A DNA stretch of 24,282 bases from Bacillota bacterium (GTDB taxonomy: Bacteria > Bacillota > Clostridia > Christensenellales > SZUA-584). The translations under genes were made by a program, and so were the position numbers. The stretch lies in the NCBI GenBank assembly GCA_023415915.1, contig JAEZIZ010000080.1:1-24282 (forward strand), given 5' to 3'. Below, in pieces: positions 5,981-14,071 of the stretch (positions within the stretch are counted from its first letter, which is position 1; the number at the start of each line of letters is the position of its first letter). A model generated the notes under the pieces. The model was not told the DNA's origin and made no database searches. It was given only the letters and a program-made list of their open reading frames with translations.

Positions 5981-7748
5981 CGTCTATCCCACCTTCCTCA
6001 TAGAGCGCGGACATCTCTTGTTTCAACTTGCTTTCTACAGCCGCGAACCGCTCTGCGATCTCTGCTTCCCCCACGTATTTTAAGCGTCCTATGTCTTCTC
6101 TAACCGGCAGCGAGGATACTTTCGAAAACTCGGCGCCCGCGTCCAGCGCCTTTTCTCCCAGCTCGCCCCACATAAGTATCAGCCTTAGCATGCCGAACTG
6201 CTTTTCTAAAGAAGTGTATGTGTCGGTGTCGTGGAACGCGTTCTGGTGCAGGTAGTCCTCGCGTATCGAGCGCGCCGTCTCAAGCTTTAATTTATCTTTC
6301 AGCGAGAGCGCGTCGAAACCGACAAGCCGTACTATCTCTTCGAGCTCCGACTCCTCCTGCAGCAGCTGCAGCGTTTTTGCCCGCAATTCATTCCACTCGA
6401 GCGAAACGTTTTTGTCGTACCATTCGGTAAGCCTGTCGGCATAAAGCGAATACGACGTCAGCCAGTCTATAGCCGGGAAATGGCGGCGGTAAGCGAGATT
6501 CGCCGACAGCCCCCAGAACACCTTTACTATCCTTAAAGTCGCCTGCGAAACCGGCTCGGATATGTCTCCGCCCGGAGGCGAGACCGCGCCTATCGCAGAT
6601 ATGGAGCCCGACCTCCTGTCTTTGCCGAGCGCCGTTACCATGCCCGCGCGCTCATAAAATCCCGCGAGCCTTGACGAGAGGTAGGCGGGATAGCCTTCCT
6701 CGCCCGGCATCTCCTCTAAGCGCCCCGACATCTCGCGCAGCGCTTCGGCCCAGCGCGACGTCGAGTCGGCCATTATTGCTACTTTATATCCCATGTCGCG
6801 GAAATACTCCGCTATAGTAATGCCTGTGTATATGGAAGCTTCTCTCGCGGCGACCGGCATGTCCGACGTGTTCGCAATGAGCACCGTGCGCTTCATCAGC
6901 GGCTCGCCGCTGCGCGGGTCCTTAAGCTCGGGGAACTCCATCAGCACGTCCGTCATCTCGTTGCCGCGTTCACCGCAGCCTATGTATACTATTATCTCGG
7001 CGTCCGCCCACTTCGCCAACTGGTGCTGCACCACCGTCTTGCCGCTGCCGAACGGACCCGGCACCGCCGCTACGCCTCCCTGTGCTATCGGGAACAGCGT
7101 ATCTATTATGCGCTGGCCTGTGGTCATAGGCTCAAAAGGCGCAAGCTTTTCCACATACGGCCTGCCTATGCGCACCGGCCACCTTTGCAGCATCGCAATA
7201 TCCACCGTTTCGCCGGAAGCGTTTTTCAGCTTAGCTATAGGCTCGACTATCGTAGCCTCGCCGGACGCGAGCCACTCTATCCTGCCCGCGGTTCCGTTAG
7301 GAACCATTATGTAGTGCTTAACGAGCGTCGTTTCCTGAACGTATCCGAGTATATCGCCCGCGGATACGTCGTCGCCCACGGCGGCCGTCGGCACGAACGT
7401 CCACTTTTTATCATGGTCGAGCGCGTATATAGTTATGCCGCGCGTTATCCTGTCGCCCGCAACTTCCTTTATCTTGTCGAGCGGCCGCTGTATGCCGTCG
7501 AATATCGATTCTATAAGTCCGGGAGCCAGCTCTACCGAAAGCTGGGTACCCGTAGGATACACAGGTTCGCCCGGCCCTAAGCCGCTCGTTTCCTCATAAA
7601 CCTGTATGGAGGCCATATCTCCGCGAAGTTCTATGATCTCGCCTATGAGTTTATGCTCGCTGACCCTGACGACGTCGTACATCTGGCACATCTCCATGCC
7701 CTTGGCCACGATCAAGGGGCCTGAGACCTTGACTATTCTGCCTTCCAT
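5973..7748 (-). CDS. ntpA: V-type ATP synthase subunit A (catalytic)
   Basis: This encodes 591 residues, the ATP-hydrolysing or ATP-making subunit of the head. From the N-terminus: a beta-barrel (1-70), the family-specific bulge or non-homologous region (about 110-185), then the catalytic fold with Walker A GPFGSGKT at 231-238, the GCGERGNEM segment after it, and SRWAEALREMSGRLEEMPGEEGYP further on. A C-terminal helical bundle completes it. A GTG two codons upstream (7754) is in frame, but AGGAAGG would be only 2 nt from it; the ATG at 7748 has proper 8-nt spacing and matches the usual MEGRIVKVSGP start. The gap to the upstream F gene is about 195 bp and carries a structured repeat, the largest gap in the operon. 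Confidence 0.97.
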   Translation of the reverse strand: MEGRIVKVSGPLIVAKGMEMCQMYDVVRVSEHKLIGEIIELRGDMASIQVYEETSGLGPGEPVYPTGTQLSVELAPGLIESIFDGIQRPLDKIKEVAGDRITRGITIYALDHDKKWTFVPTAAVGDDVSAGDILGYVQETTLVKHYIMVPNGTAGRIEWLASGEATIVEPIAKLKNASGETVDIAMLQRWPVRIGRPYVEKLAPFEPMTTGQRIIDTLFPIAQGGVAAVPGPFGSGKTVVQHQLAKWADAEIIVYIGCGERGNEMTDVLMEFPELKDPRSGEPLMKRTVLIANTSDMPVAAREASIYTGITIAEYFRDMGYKVAIMADSTSRWAEALREMSGRLEEMPGEEGYPAYLSSRLAGFYERAGMVTALGKDRRSGSISAIGAVSPPGGDISEPVSQATLRIVKVFWGLSANLAYRRHFPAIDWLTSYSLYADRLTEWYDKNVSLEWNELRAKTLQLLQEESELEEIVRLVGFDALSLKDKLKLETARSIREDYLHQNAFHDTDTYTSLEKQFGMLRLILMWGELGEKALDAGAEFSKVSSLPVREDIGRLKYVGEAEIAERFAAVESKLKQEMSALYEEGGIDVA

Positions 7749-7830
7749 AAACACAACCTTCCTGTTTTATTACAATCTCTATTTAATTCGCGCTGTCGCT
7801 TCAAGTCCCATGTATGCCATTATCGCGGGC

Positions 7831-7912
7831 GGGTATACCCTTTCAGGGCACACGGCGGAGACCCGCCCCTACATCCCTCATTTGTAGGGGACGTTTTCCA
7901 TGCCGTCCCGCC
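7831..7912. repeat. Structured repeat inside the ATPase operon (between F and A)
   Basis: The stretch has a 10-bp perfect palindrome GGGTATACCC (7831-7840), a GGCGG/CCGCC hairpin (about 7854-7868), and the arms CCCCTACA (7866-7873) and TGTAGGGG (7883-7890). A GGACG/CGTCC hairpin follows (about 7889-7908). CCCCTACA also occurs in the gap at 3727-3734. It looks like a mobile palindromic intergenic repeat. No ORF in it is supported and neither strand has a T-run typical of a terminator. Confidence 0.5.
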
Positions 7913-7943
7913 AATTTAAACGCCCTTGCCGCACATAGCGCTT

Positions 7944-8261
7944 TTATTCTTCGTCAAAGAATATATTCGTGCCGATTGCCTTCTCGACGTTGTCCCGTAT
8001 ACCCTTCATGCCAAAGCCCGTCGTTCCCCTGTTGCCGGGAATAGGTATTATCGCGGGAAACGGAGACGTCTTGTAACGCTCAATTGTTTCCGCCGCAATC
8101 TCCGCCGCCTGCTCCGTCACGAATATTATCGCGTAATCTTCGGATGCGAGGCGGTGCATCGCCCTTGACACCTCGCCGCCCGTTGCCGGGAAAACATCTA
8201 TGCCCAGCGCCTTGAATCCTATTACGCTGTCCGAGTCGCCCACGACTCCTATCTTACTCAT
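7944..8261 (-). CDS. ntpG: V-type ATP synthase subunit F (central stalk; NtpG in E. hirae naming)
   Basis: This encodes 105 residues, the normal length. Subunit F binds the D shaft and forms part of the rotor. The N-terminus MSKIGVVGDSDSVIGFKALG is the standard opening of the family's Rossmann-like domain, and the middle segment DYAIIFVTEQAAEIAAETI matches the conserved second half. The charged tail (NIFFDEE) is the part that would contact D. Start: AGAGGA lies about 7 nt before the ATG, which follows the C gene stop by 11 bp. Position after C and before A matches ntpG of the E. hirae operon. Confidence 0.93.
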   Translation of the reverse strand: MSKIGVVGDSDSVIGFKALGIDVFPATGGEVSRAMHRLASEDYAIIFVTEQAAEIAAETIERYKTSPFPAIIPIPGNRGTTGFGMKGIRDNVEKAIGTNIFFDEE

Positions 8262-8272
8262 GCATTATCCTC

Positions 8273-9265
8273 TTAATATATTTCTTTGAGCCGTTTCTGC
8301 ACCACTTCGGAATCTACTCCGCCCTGCTTCGCCGTCATTACCATGCGCACGGCAGCCGCCTCGCGCTGCTTGGCTATGTAATAGCCCATCAGCGGGCCTA
8401 TGCCGAACATGTCGTGGCGCTGCTCTTTTACGAGCGAAAGCAGATAATCGTCCCGCGCCTTTTCCAGCATATAAAGGCTCTTCGTCTTTATATAATCCTC
8501 AACGGCGCCCGAAAGAACGCGCGCATATTCGCCCTTTACAACCGCGCCCAGCACGTTTTCATCGGAGAGCTCAAACGCGTCGATAAACGTTTTTTTGTCT
8601 ATGCTGCCGCCCTCCAAGTACGCGTTATCAAACGAATCCCTTCCGTAAAAAGCACGCACGCGCATAAACGCTATTATATTTGACAAATCAAAATACGCGG
8701 TAAAATACCTGCTTACGAGCTCGTTGTCAAGCTCGCGTACAAGCCCGCTGACTTCCTTTGAATACGCGCGGTCGAGCGCAGAGCCCACAACAGATACGTC
8801 GGCCGCTACCGCGAACTGCTTGTCAATAGCGCCCAGCGCCTCCTTCATCACGGGCGAAAGGTCGAAATAATTGTTTTCCGATATCGCGCGCTTTAGAGTA
8901 TCCACACTTATGTTTCCCGGGGTAAGCCCTGCGCTGTCAAGGTCCTTATTCAGCATAAACAGCTTAATAAGCACCTTTAAGTTGTGGTAATCCCGCCCGG
9001 CGCGCATAATCTTTATAAACACGTCGCTTGGTGAAAGCGATTCGAGCAATTCGTCCGCTTCCAGCAGCTCTTTTTCTATGAGGTCCTCAAACGAAGCCCC
9101 CGCAGGCGCGGGCTGGCCGTAACCGAGTTCCTGCAGCACGCGCATAGCGCTATCAAAGTCTTTGGATTCAATTATCCTGCCCAGTTTATCCTGCGTTATC
9201 AGCCGCGATTCTATCGCCTTTACCCTGGCTGAAGCGTACGGATAACTGCTGTTAGTCTCCGACAT
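8273..9265 (-). CDS. ntpC: V-type ATP synthase subunit C (rotor collar)
   Basis: This encodes 330 residues, typical of archaeal/bacterial V-ATPase C (yeast d homologue). It is the all-helical funnel that caps the membrane ring and receives the D-F stalk. The opening YPYASARVKAIESRLITQDKLGRIIE (near 8-33) and the segment RAGRDYHNLKVLIKLFMLNKD (near 109-129) are characteristic. No catalytic residues or membrane helices are expected or seen. A ribosome site AAGGTGG precedes the ATG. The 38-bp gap to subunit E holds a small hairpin. Confidence 0.93.
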   Translation of the reverse strand: MSETNSSYPYASARVKAIESRLITQDKLGRIIESKDFDSAMRVLQELGYGQPAPAGASFEDLIEKELLEADELLESLSPSDVFIKIMRAGRDYHNLKVLIKLFMLNKDLDSAGLTPGNISVDTLKRAISENNYFDLSPVMKEALGAIDKQFAVAADVSVVGSALDRAYSKEVSGLVRELDNELVSRYFTAYFDLSNIIAFMRVRAFYGRDSFDNAYLEGGSIDKKTFIDAFELSDENVLGAVVKGEYARVLSGAVEDYIKTKSLYMLEKARDDYLLSLVKEQRHDMFGIGPLMGYYIAKQREAAAVRMVMTAKQGGVDSEVVQKRLKEIY

Positions 9266-9280
9266 AGCCCACCTTATAAT

Positions 9281-9297
9281 AGCCCCGAATAGGGGCT
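9281..9297 (-). promoter_or_regulatory. Intercistronic hairpin between subunits E and C
   Basis: Six-bp arms AGCCCC (9281-9286) and GGGGCT (9292-9297) enclose 5 nt and sit in the 38-bp E-C gap. There is no T-run, so it is not a terminator. It could protect or help process the mRNA; that role is a guess. Confidence 0.3.
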
Positions 9298-9303
9298 TAA
9301 GTA

Positions 9304-9900
9304 TTATTCAAACAGTATGGCAGCGACTTCGCTTTCGCTCTCCTCCCACGCTTCATTTAGAAGCGCCTCAAGTGATACGTTTATCTCCATGCCGCCGCTT
9401 ACATACACAAAACCGCCCAGCATATCGCGCCGCTCCGCAGCAAACTTTAGCTCGCCCTTGCCGGCAGATTTCTTAAGCTCGCTGTTAACGTCCGCAAGAA
9501 AAGCGTTATCGAGCCTTCTCTCCGTATTGGAGATTATTACGCTGCCTTCGCCGGACGCTGCGCACTTTAATAGCCTATCTTTCATCAGCTCCAAATAGCG
9601 CGCGTCGGGAAGCGCAGCCAGCTTTTCAAGCGCGAGCGCTTTTGCCTTGCTCATCATCTCCTGCTTGGCGCCAAGAAGCTGCTTTCTGTACTCCAAGTCG
9701 TAAACCGCGGCAAGACGCCTTTTTTTCTCCTGCGCGGCTTCGGCGGCTTCCTTTTCCATAAGCGCTTTCTGCTTTTGGAGGTCGCGCTCAAGCTCTTCGC
9801 GCATTTCCCGAATTTTCGCGTCGGCTTCACTCGCAAACTTTTCAGCCTGCTGCTCCGCGTCGCGTATTATTTTTTCTATGAGTTTTTCCGCTCCCGCCAT
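9304..9900 (-). CDS. ntpE: V-type ATP synthase subunit E (peripheral stalk)
   Basis: This encodes 198 residues. Subunit E pairs with the small H/G-type subunit to make the peripheral stalk that holds the head still. Residues about 1-105 are an almost unbroken charged helix rich in Ala, Glu, Lys and Arg (KLIEKIIRDAEQQAEKFASE), consistent with the right-handed coiled coil. The C-terminal half is a mixed globular domain ending in AAILFE that contacts the top of B. Length matches the family. The ATG at 9900 follows the K stop by 13 bp. The ribosome site is weak (AAGGA about 10 nt upstream). Confidence 0.92.
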   Translation of the reverse strand: MAGAEKLIEKIIRDAEQQAEKFASEADAKIREMREELERDLQKQKALMEKEAAEAAQEKKRRLAAVYDLEYRKQLLGAKQEMMSKAKALALEKLAALPDARYLELMKDRLLKCAASGEGSVIISNTERRLDNAFLADVNSELKKSAGKGELKFAAERRDMLGGFVYVSGGMEINVSLEALLNEAWEESESEVAAILFE

Positions 9901-9913
9901 TTAATCCACGTCC

Positions 9914-10408
9914 TTATGCCTTGCCGTTGCCAAGCAGCACTATGAGCATCGATATGAGCAGCGCGAATACCGCGTACGTTTCAACCATTATGGCCATCGT
10001 TATCGCTTTGCCCTGCTCTTCCGGACGCTTGCCCAAGAGCGCTATGCCCGCGACGGCCGTGCGCCCCTGATGGATGGCGGACGTTAAGCCCACAAGGCCT
10101 ACCGGAATGCCCGCAAAGAAGTATATCCACCCCTGTGCCGCCGATATCATCGGGCTGCCGCCCACGACGCCGTTGTTTAGCAGTATAAGGAACGCTACAA
10201 GCAGGCCGTATATGCCCTGCGTTCCGGGAAGGAGCTGAAGCACGAGCGCGGAACCGAATTTATCGGGGTCTTCGGCAACAAGCCCGGCAGCGGCCTGGCC
10301 CGTTAAGCTTATGCCCTTTGCCGAGCCGATGCCCGCAAGGCCGACGGCGAGAGCCGCGCCGAATGTCGAAATTATCATCCCGAAGTATTGACCAAAAAAG
10401 TCAGCCAT
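9914..10408 (-). CDS. ntpK: V-type ATP synthase subunit K (membrane rotor ring, predicted Na+-binding)
   Basis: This encodes 164 residues as two fused hairpins with four membrane helices, the duplicated proteolipid form. Ion-binding residues of E. hirae NtpK have exact counterparts: Leu60, Thr63 and Gln64 in LLPGTQG, Gln114 in AIHQGR, and the essential Glu143 in MVETYA. Only the second hairpin has a carboxylate, as in V-type rings. The Gln/Thr set is the known Na+ coordination shell, so Na+ coupling is inferred. An upstream in-frame Met would add 8 residues; I chose the ATG at 10408 because AGGAGG (10416-10421) lies 7 nt before it. This strong site may help supply the many copies of K needed per complex. 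Confidence 0.95.
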   Translation of the reverse strand: MADFFGQYFGMIISTFGAALAVGLAGIGSAKGISLTGQAAAGLVAEDPDKFGSALVLQLLPGTQGIYGLLVAFLILLNNGVVGGSPMISAAQGWIYFFAGIPVGLVGLTSAIHQGRTAVAGIALLGKRPEEQGKAITMAIMVETYAVFALLISMLIVLLGNGKA

Positions 10409-10415
10409 GTTATTT

Positions 10416-10421
10416 CCTCCT
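10416..10421 (-). promoter_or_regulatory. Strong Shine-Dalgarno deciding the ntpK start
   Basis: AGGAGG on the minus strand is 7 nt from the ATG at 10408. It excludes the longer start at 10432, which would place this site inside the coding sequence. It is among the strongest ribosome sites in the operon and fits the high copy number of the ring subunit. Confidence 0.8.
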
Positions 10422-10478
10422 GTATTAAACAAACGTATTAATTACCATATTCGACCGCCGAAAAAAGGACGGTTAACA

Positions 10479-12386
10479 TCAGCTTGTCAGCCTGTGGTTC
10501 TTTGTTCTTATTGCAAGCGGCTTAAAAGCACGGCCGCCGCCCTCATAAAACTTGTTGAAAAATTCTATATACTGCAGCCTCGCGGTATGTACGAACGCGC
10601 CGAGCACGTTTATGGCGATGTTAAAAGTATGGCCTACTGTAAGTATCACGATGCCGAATATATAGCCTACCGCGCCGCCCATAAGCATGCCCGCTATTGT
10701 GTTGAACACCTGTGCTATTACCGTCGTCGCAAGGCCCATGCCGAATATACGGCAATAGGAAAGTATATCGCTTATGTAGCCCGTAATGCCGTAAAGGCTC
10801 GCAAGCCCGCCCGTTATCTTACGGACGACGCCCTTCTTTGAGCGCCCCTGCGTAAACAGCAGTATCGCTCCGCCCGCGAGCGCGAGATATTGGCCTATGT
10901 TTGCAAGGCCGCTGCCGATAAGCAGCAGTATGACTCCCGTAAGCAGCAGTATCCACGAGAACCTGTCGAATATCGCCGCTAGTATATGCCCGCGCTTTAT
11001 GTCCATATACATGCCGACTATTATGCCCGCGTATATGTGAAGTATGCCGATGCCTATGCAGAGTACCAACAGCATTATCGGGTCGGTATTGGTATTTATA
11101 AGAGCTATATTAGATACGGAAGGTATGCTGAACACCGTGCCGAATATAAGGCCCCATATAACGGTGGAAATGCCGCATATCATAAGCACCGTCGTTATCT
11201 TCCTGAACATGCCCGAAGGCTTTTTGAGCTTAAGCACTAAAAACGCGCCCAAAGAGAGTATCACGCCGTAAGCCGCGTCGCCTATCATCATGCCGAATAT
11301 TATGAAATAGAATATCGACATCAGTACGTTCGGGTCGTAACCGGTTGGCGAAGGAACAGCGTACATATCCGTGACCGCCTCGAACGGCTCTACTACTTTG
11401 GGGTTCCTCACAGCCGTCGGAGGCGTTTCCCCCTCTTCGGGGTCCCGGAACGCTAAATACGCCTCGGGTGCGGCTTCCAGAAGCGCTTTTTCCACCTTGC
11501 GCTGGTCTTCGGCTATTATCCAGCCTTCCAGCACAAAAGCGCTGCCCGTTTGGCCGAGACGCTCTATGCATTTTTCCCGCTCGATCTCGTTTACAAGATA
11601 ATCTTCAAGCAGCATAAGCAGCTGCTTATAATCGATAAACTTCTTTGCTTTCTCTTCGTATTCCGCAGCCTCTTTTTCCAGAGCGGCGCATCTGTTTTTT
11701 AAATCGCGTAAAATGTCTTTAGGCGTGCCGAAAAGGTCTTTAGTGTACGCTTCGGTAAAATTGATATATTTAAGTTCGCCGGTAAGCTTTTCGTGTATAT
11801 CCTTATGCATCACGACCCATATAAAAAGGCCGTCCTTGTTCTCGCAGAACGTTTCAAAATAAGCAAGCTCGCCGAATTCTTGCTTTATTGCCTGATACCT
11901 GTCTAAATTATCCGAAGGAACAGACCCCAGTAAACTGCTGGTGTATTCCGTGTCTTTTACGCTTTCCAGCGGCGCGTCGAAATTCGCGTACGGCTCGAGC
12001 TGCGATATCCTCGTTACTATGCGCTGTCTGCGGCTTTTTATGGAATTCATGTCTTCGGAAAACTGTTTGATGGCTGCGATGGCGCTATCCGCCTCGGAAA
12101 GCCTGTCCTTTATGCTGCCGAATTCGTTTTTGGAAACGGGAGGCAGCGGCGCAAGAAGCGAAGTTTTGCTGTCATCATACCTTTTGATGAACTCTAAAGA
12201 CTCGCGTACCTGGGAAAGCTTTGCTTCCCACAAAGCTATCGTTGCCGATGCGTCAGCCGGATTAAGTTGTTCAAGATCAGTCGAAATGATCTCAACGGCG
12301 CTTATGTCCTGAAGCGCCTTCAGCACTGCATTCTTGTTGTCGGCGTGCGCTACAAGCGCAAGCTTTTTCATATTAAGAAGTGCCAT
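10479..12386 (-). CDS. ntpI: V-type ATP synthase subunit I (membrane stator, a-subunit)
   Basis: This encodes 635 residues. The N-terminal half (1-340) is a cytoplasmic two-lobed helical domain with long charged helices that anchors the peripheral stalks. The C-terminal half carries about seven to eight membrane helices, starting near FYFIIFGMMIGDAAYGVIL. Two arginines essential in the family for ion transfer are present: Arg546 in LSYCRIFGMGLA and Arg603 in HTARLQYIEFFNKFYEGGG, equivalent to Arg735 and Arg799 of yeast Vph1. The ATG overlaps the stop of the upstream H gene by one base (TAATG), so translation is coupled. The 70-bp gap to K is the longest in this half of the operon. Confidence 0.96.
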   Translation of the reverse strand: MALLNMKKLALVAHADNKNAVLKALQDISAVEIISTDLEQLNPADASATIALWEAKLSQVRESLEFIKRYDDSKTSLLAPLPPVSKNEFGSIKDRLSEADSAIAAIKQFSEDMNSIKSRRQRIVTRISQLEPYANFDAPLESVKDTEYTSSLLGSVPSDNLDRYQAIKQEFGELAYFETFCENKDGLFIWVVMHKDIHEKLTGELKYINFTEAYTKDLFGTPKDILRDLKNRCAALEKEAAEYEEKAKKFIDYKQLLMLLEDYLVNEIEREKCIERLGQTGSAFVLEGWIIAEDQRKVEKALLEAAPEAYLAFRDPEEGETPPTAVRNPKVVEPFEAVTDMYAVPSPTGYDPNVLMSIFYFIIFGMMIGDAAYGVILSLGAFLVLKLKKPSGMFRKITTVLMICGISTVIWGLIFGTVFSIPSVSNIALINTNTDPIMLLVLCIGIGILHIYAGIIVGMYMDIKRGHILAAIFDRFSWILLLTGVILLLIGSGLANIGQYLALAGGAILLFTQGRSKKGVVRKITGGLASLYGITGYISDILSYCRIFGMGLATTVIAQVFNTIAGMLMGGAVGYIFGIVILTVGHTFNIAINVLGAFVHTARLQYIEFFNKFYEGGGRAFKPLAIRTKNHRLTS

Positions 12387-12697
12387 TACCTAAGTATCCT
12401 CTCAAGGCACTTTTCGGCCGCGCGGGATAGATTCCCCTCGGCCTTTATTTTCAGCTCTTCGCATTCCTTTGAGCGCTCTGCGCTCTGCGCTTCAAGCTCA
12501 TTTTTTGCAGCCTCTCCCGCCGCTTCCACCATAGCCTCGTTTGACTTCCGGAAAGATAAGAGCTCGCTCTCTCTTGCCTGCGCGCATTCTTCCGCCGCGC
12601 GCCTAATTGCGTCTTTTGCGGCCGCGGCCGCGGCGCGTCTTATCTCCTGCGCTTTTTCCTCGGCGGCCTTTATTTCGGTGATAACGTCAAGTGCCAT
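12386..12697 (-). CDS. ntpF: V-type ATP synthase subunit H/G-type (peripheral stalk; NtpF in E. hirae naming)
   Basis: This encodes 103 residues, almost entirely one charged Ala/Glu/Arg-rich helix with no globular part. This is typical of the small peripheral-stalk partner of subunit E (AhaH/NtpF). The family is poorly conserved in sequence, so the call rests on length, helical composition, and position immediately before subunit I, as in E. hirae ntpFIKECGABD. AAGGA lies 8 nt before the ATG. Only 15 bp separate it from the upp stop, so the ATPase operon is probably read through from upp. No promoter is visible in that gap. Confidence 0.85.
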   Translation of the reverse strand: MALDVITEIKAAEEKAQEIRRAAAAAAKDAIRRAAEECAQARESELLSFRKSNEAMVEAAGEAAKNELEAQSAERSKECEELKIKAEGNLSRAAEKCLERILR

Positions 12698-12712
12698 AAA
12701 TCAATCCTTCTT

Positions 12713-13342
12713 TTACTTTGTTCCGAACAGCCTGTCGCCTGCGTCGCCCAGCCCCGGAACAATATATCCGTGATCGTTTAAGCACTTGTCCACGGCGCAG
12801 ACGAATATATCTACGTCAGGGTGAGCTTTCTGCACCGCGTCGACGCCCTCGGGCGCTGCGATGAGGCAAACAAGCTTTATATTCTTCACGCCGCGGTCTT
12901 TGAGCAGCTGTATTGCCCCGTTGGCGCTGCCGCCCGTGGCGAGCATCGGGTCGACGATTATCAAATCGCGTTCCGTAGCATCTGCTGGAAGCTTGCAATA
13001 GTATTCTACCGGCTGCAGCGTTTCCGGATCGCGATAAAGCCCTATGTGGCCCACCTTCGCCGCCGGCACCAGATTGAGCATTCCGTTTACCATGCCAAGC
13101 CCCGCGCGCAGTATAGGCACTATGCCTATTGTGCGGCCGGATATTACTTTCGTCCTTGCCGTCGCTACGGGAGTTTCTATCTCGACCTCTTTAAGCGGCA
13201 GGTCGCGAGTCACCTCGTAGGCCATCAGCATCGCGAGCTCTTCCACCAGGTAGCGGAAATCGCGAACGCCCGTCTGTTTGTCCCTGATAAGCGATATCTT
13301 GTGCTGTATCAGAGGATGATCCAATATTACAAGCTTACCCAT
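12713..13342 (-). CDS. upp: Uracil phosphoribosyltransferase
   Basis: This encodes a 209-residue cytoplasmic enzyme that joins uracil to PRPP to make UMP in pyrimidine salvage. The PRPP-binding loop reads IIVDPMLATGGSA at 128-140, preceded by the flexible-loop region and ILRAGLGM (77-84). The C-terminal YIVPGLGDAGDRLFGT is the uracil-binding signature. Length is exactly that of B. subtilis and E. coli Upp. AGAGGT lies 5 nt before the ATG. It stands between rpiB (29 bp upstream) and the ATPase genes (15 bp downstream), on the same strand, in the neighbourhood usually seen before the F-type atp operon in Bacillota. Confidence 0.97.
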   Translation of the reverse strand: MGKLVILDHPLIQHKISLIRDKQTGVRDFRYLVEELAMLMAYEVTRDLPLKEVEIETPVATARTKVISGRTIGIVPILRAGLGMVNGMLNLVPAAKVGHIGLYRDPETLQPVEYYCKLPADATERDLIIVDPMLATGGSANGAIQLLKDRGVKNIKLVCLIAAPEGVDAVQKAHPDVDIFVCAVDKCLNDHGYIVPGLGDAGDRLFGTK

Positions 13343-13371
13343 TTATAACCTCTTTTAATTAAAAGAAACGC

Positions 13372-13815
13372 CTAGCGTTCCTCAAGTTTCATCATCTTAT
13401 CTATACGGCGCTTGTGGCGTTCGTCGCCTGAAAACTTTGCGCCTAAAAACGCGTCGACTATCTCAAGAGCGAGCCCCGGCCCGAGCACCCTTCCGCCCAG
13501 AGCCATAACGTTCGCGTCGTTGTGTTCCCTTGCTGCCTTGGCGGAAAACACGTCGCCTAAAAGCGCGCAGCGTATCCCTTTTATCTTGTTGGCGGATATC
13601 GATATGCCTATGCCCGTGCCGCAAACAAGTATGCCTAAGTCTGCCTTATTTGAAAGCACCGCGTCGCATACCTTTTCGGCGAAATCGGGGTAATCGCACG
13701 AACTGCACGAAGAAGTACCTAAGTCAATCGTATCTATGTTTTTGTTCTTTAGGTGGTCGAGGATGACGTTTTTAAGTTCGAACCCGCCGTGGTCACTTCC
13801 GATAGCTATAATCAT
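13372..13815 (-). CDS. rpiB: Ribose-5-phosphate isomerase B
   Basis: This encodes 147 residues. It interconverts ribulose 5-phosphate and ribose 5-phosphate in the pentose phosphate pathway, supplying the ribose for PRPP. The family marks are S-D-H-G-G near residues 7-11 with a phosphate-contacting His, the catalytic Cys65 in LVCGTGIGISISANK, and AREHNDANVMALGGR. Length is standard for the RpiB/LacAB family; the single subunit form and the absence of lac genes favour RpiB. AGGAAGG is 10 nt before the ATG. It is probably the first gene of the rpiB-upp-V-ATPase transcript. Confidence 0.95.
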   Translation of the reverse strand: MIIAIGSDHGGFELKNVILDHLKNKNIDTIDLGTSSCSSCDYPDFAEKVCDAVLSNKADLGILVCGTGIGISISANKIKGIRCALLGDVFSAKAAREHNDANVMALGGRVLGPGLALEIVDAFLGAKFSGDERHKRRIDKMMKLEER

Positions 13816-13846
13816 CTTAAGCTGTCCTTCCTCTAATAATGTGCCT

Positions 13847-13852
13847 ATTATA
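13847..13852 (-). promoter_or_regulatory. Possible -10 box of the rpiB-upp-ATPase operon
   Basis: A perfect TATAAT on the minus strand lies 32 nt before the rpiB ATG. No good -35 is found at 16-18 nt; TTGTTG is 14 nt away. The call rests on the -10 and its location at the head of the operon. Confidence 0.4.
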
Positions 13853-14007
13853 AGTCAGAATAATTCCAACAACCCTATCCAATAACACAGCATATCAAAA
13901 AGCTAATAAAAAATCAACCTGAATACGGCGCTAATCGCCTTAATTGCCATAAAGTTTATAAAGCTTTAGACGCGGCTCATAAAGCTGCCCGCAGTGCAAA
14001 ACGCCGT

Positions 14008-14036
14008 TTGAATAAGCGCCTGCGTTGATGTATAAT
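14008..14036 (+). promoter_or_regulatory. SigA-type promoter of the amino-acid kinase gene
   Basis: TTGAAT (14008-14013) and a perfect TATAAT (14031-14036) are 17 bp apart, giving a start near 14043 and a leader of about 29 nt. It is divergent from the rpiB operon. Confidence 0.75.
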
Positions 14037-14071
14037 ATTCGAAACAATATACGATTAATTTTGGAGAATGT

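Noticed and set aside
7749..7754. GTG start for subunit A two codons upstream
   Set aside because: AGGAAGG would be only 2 nt away; the ATG at 7748 has 8-nt spacing and the usual family start.
10409..10432. Longer start for subunit K with eight extra residues
   Set aside because: The AGGAGG site would then lie inside the coding region; the ATG at 10408 is 7 nt after it and begins the family-like sequence.
10407..10841. Long plus-strand frames antisense to the ATPase genes (also 4785-5021, 5798-6103, 6793-7580)
   Set aside because: They lie wholly opposite conserved ATPase genes and reflect the biased codon use of those genes; none has a recognisable domain.
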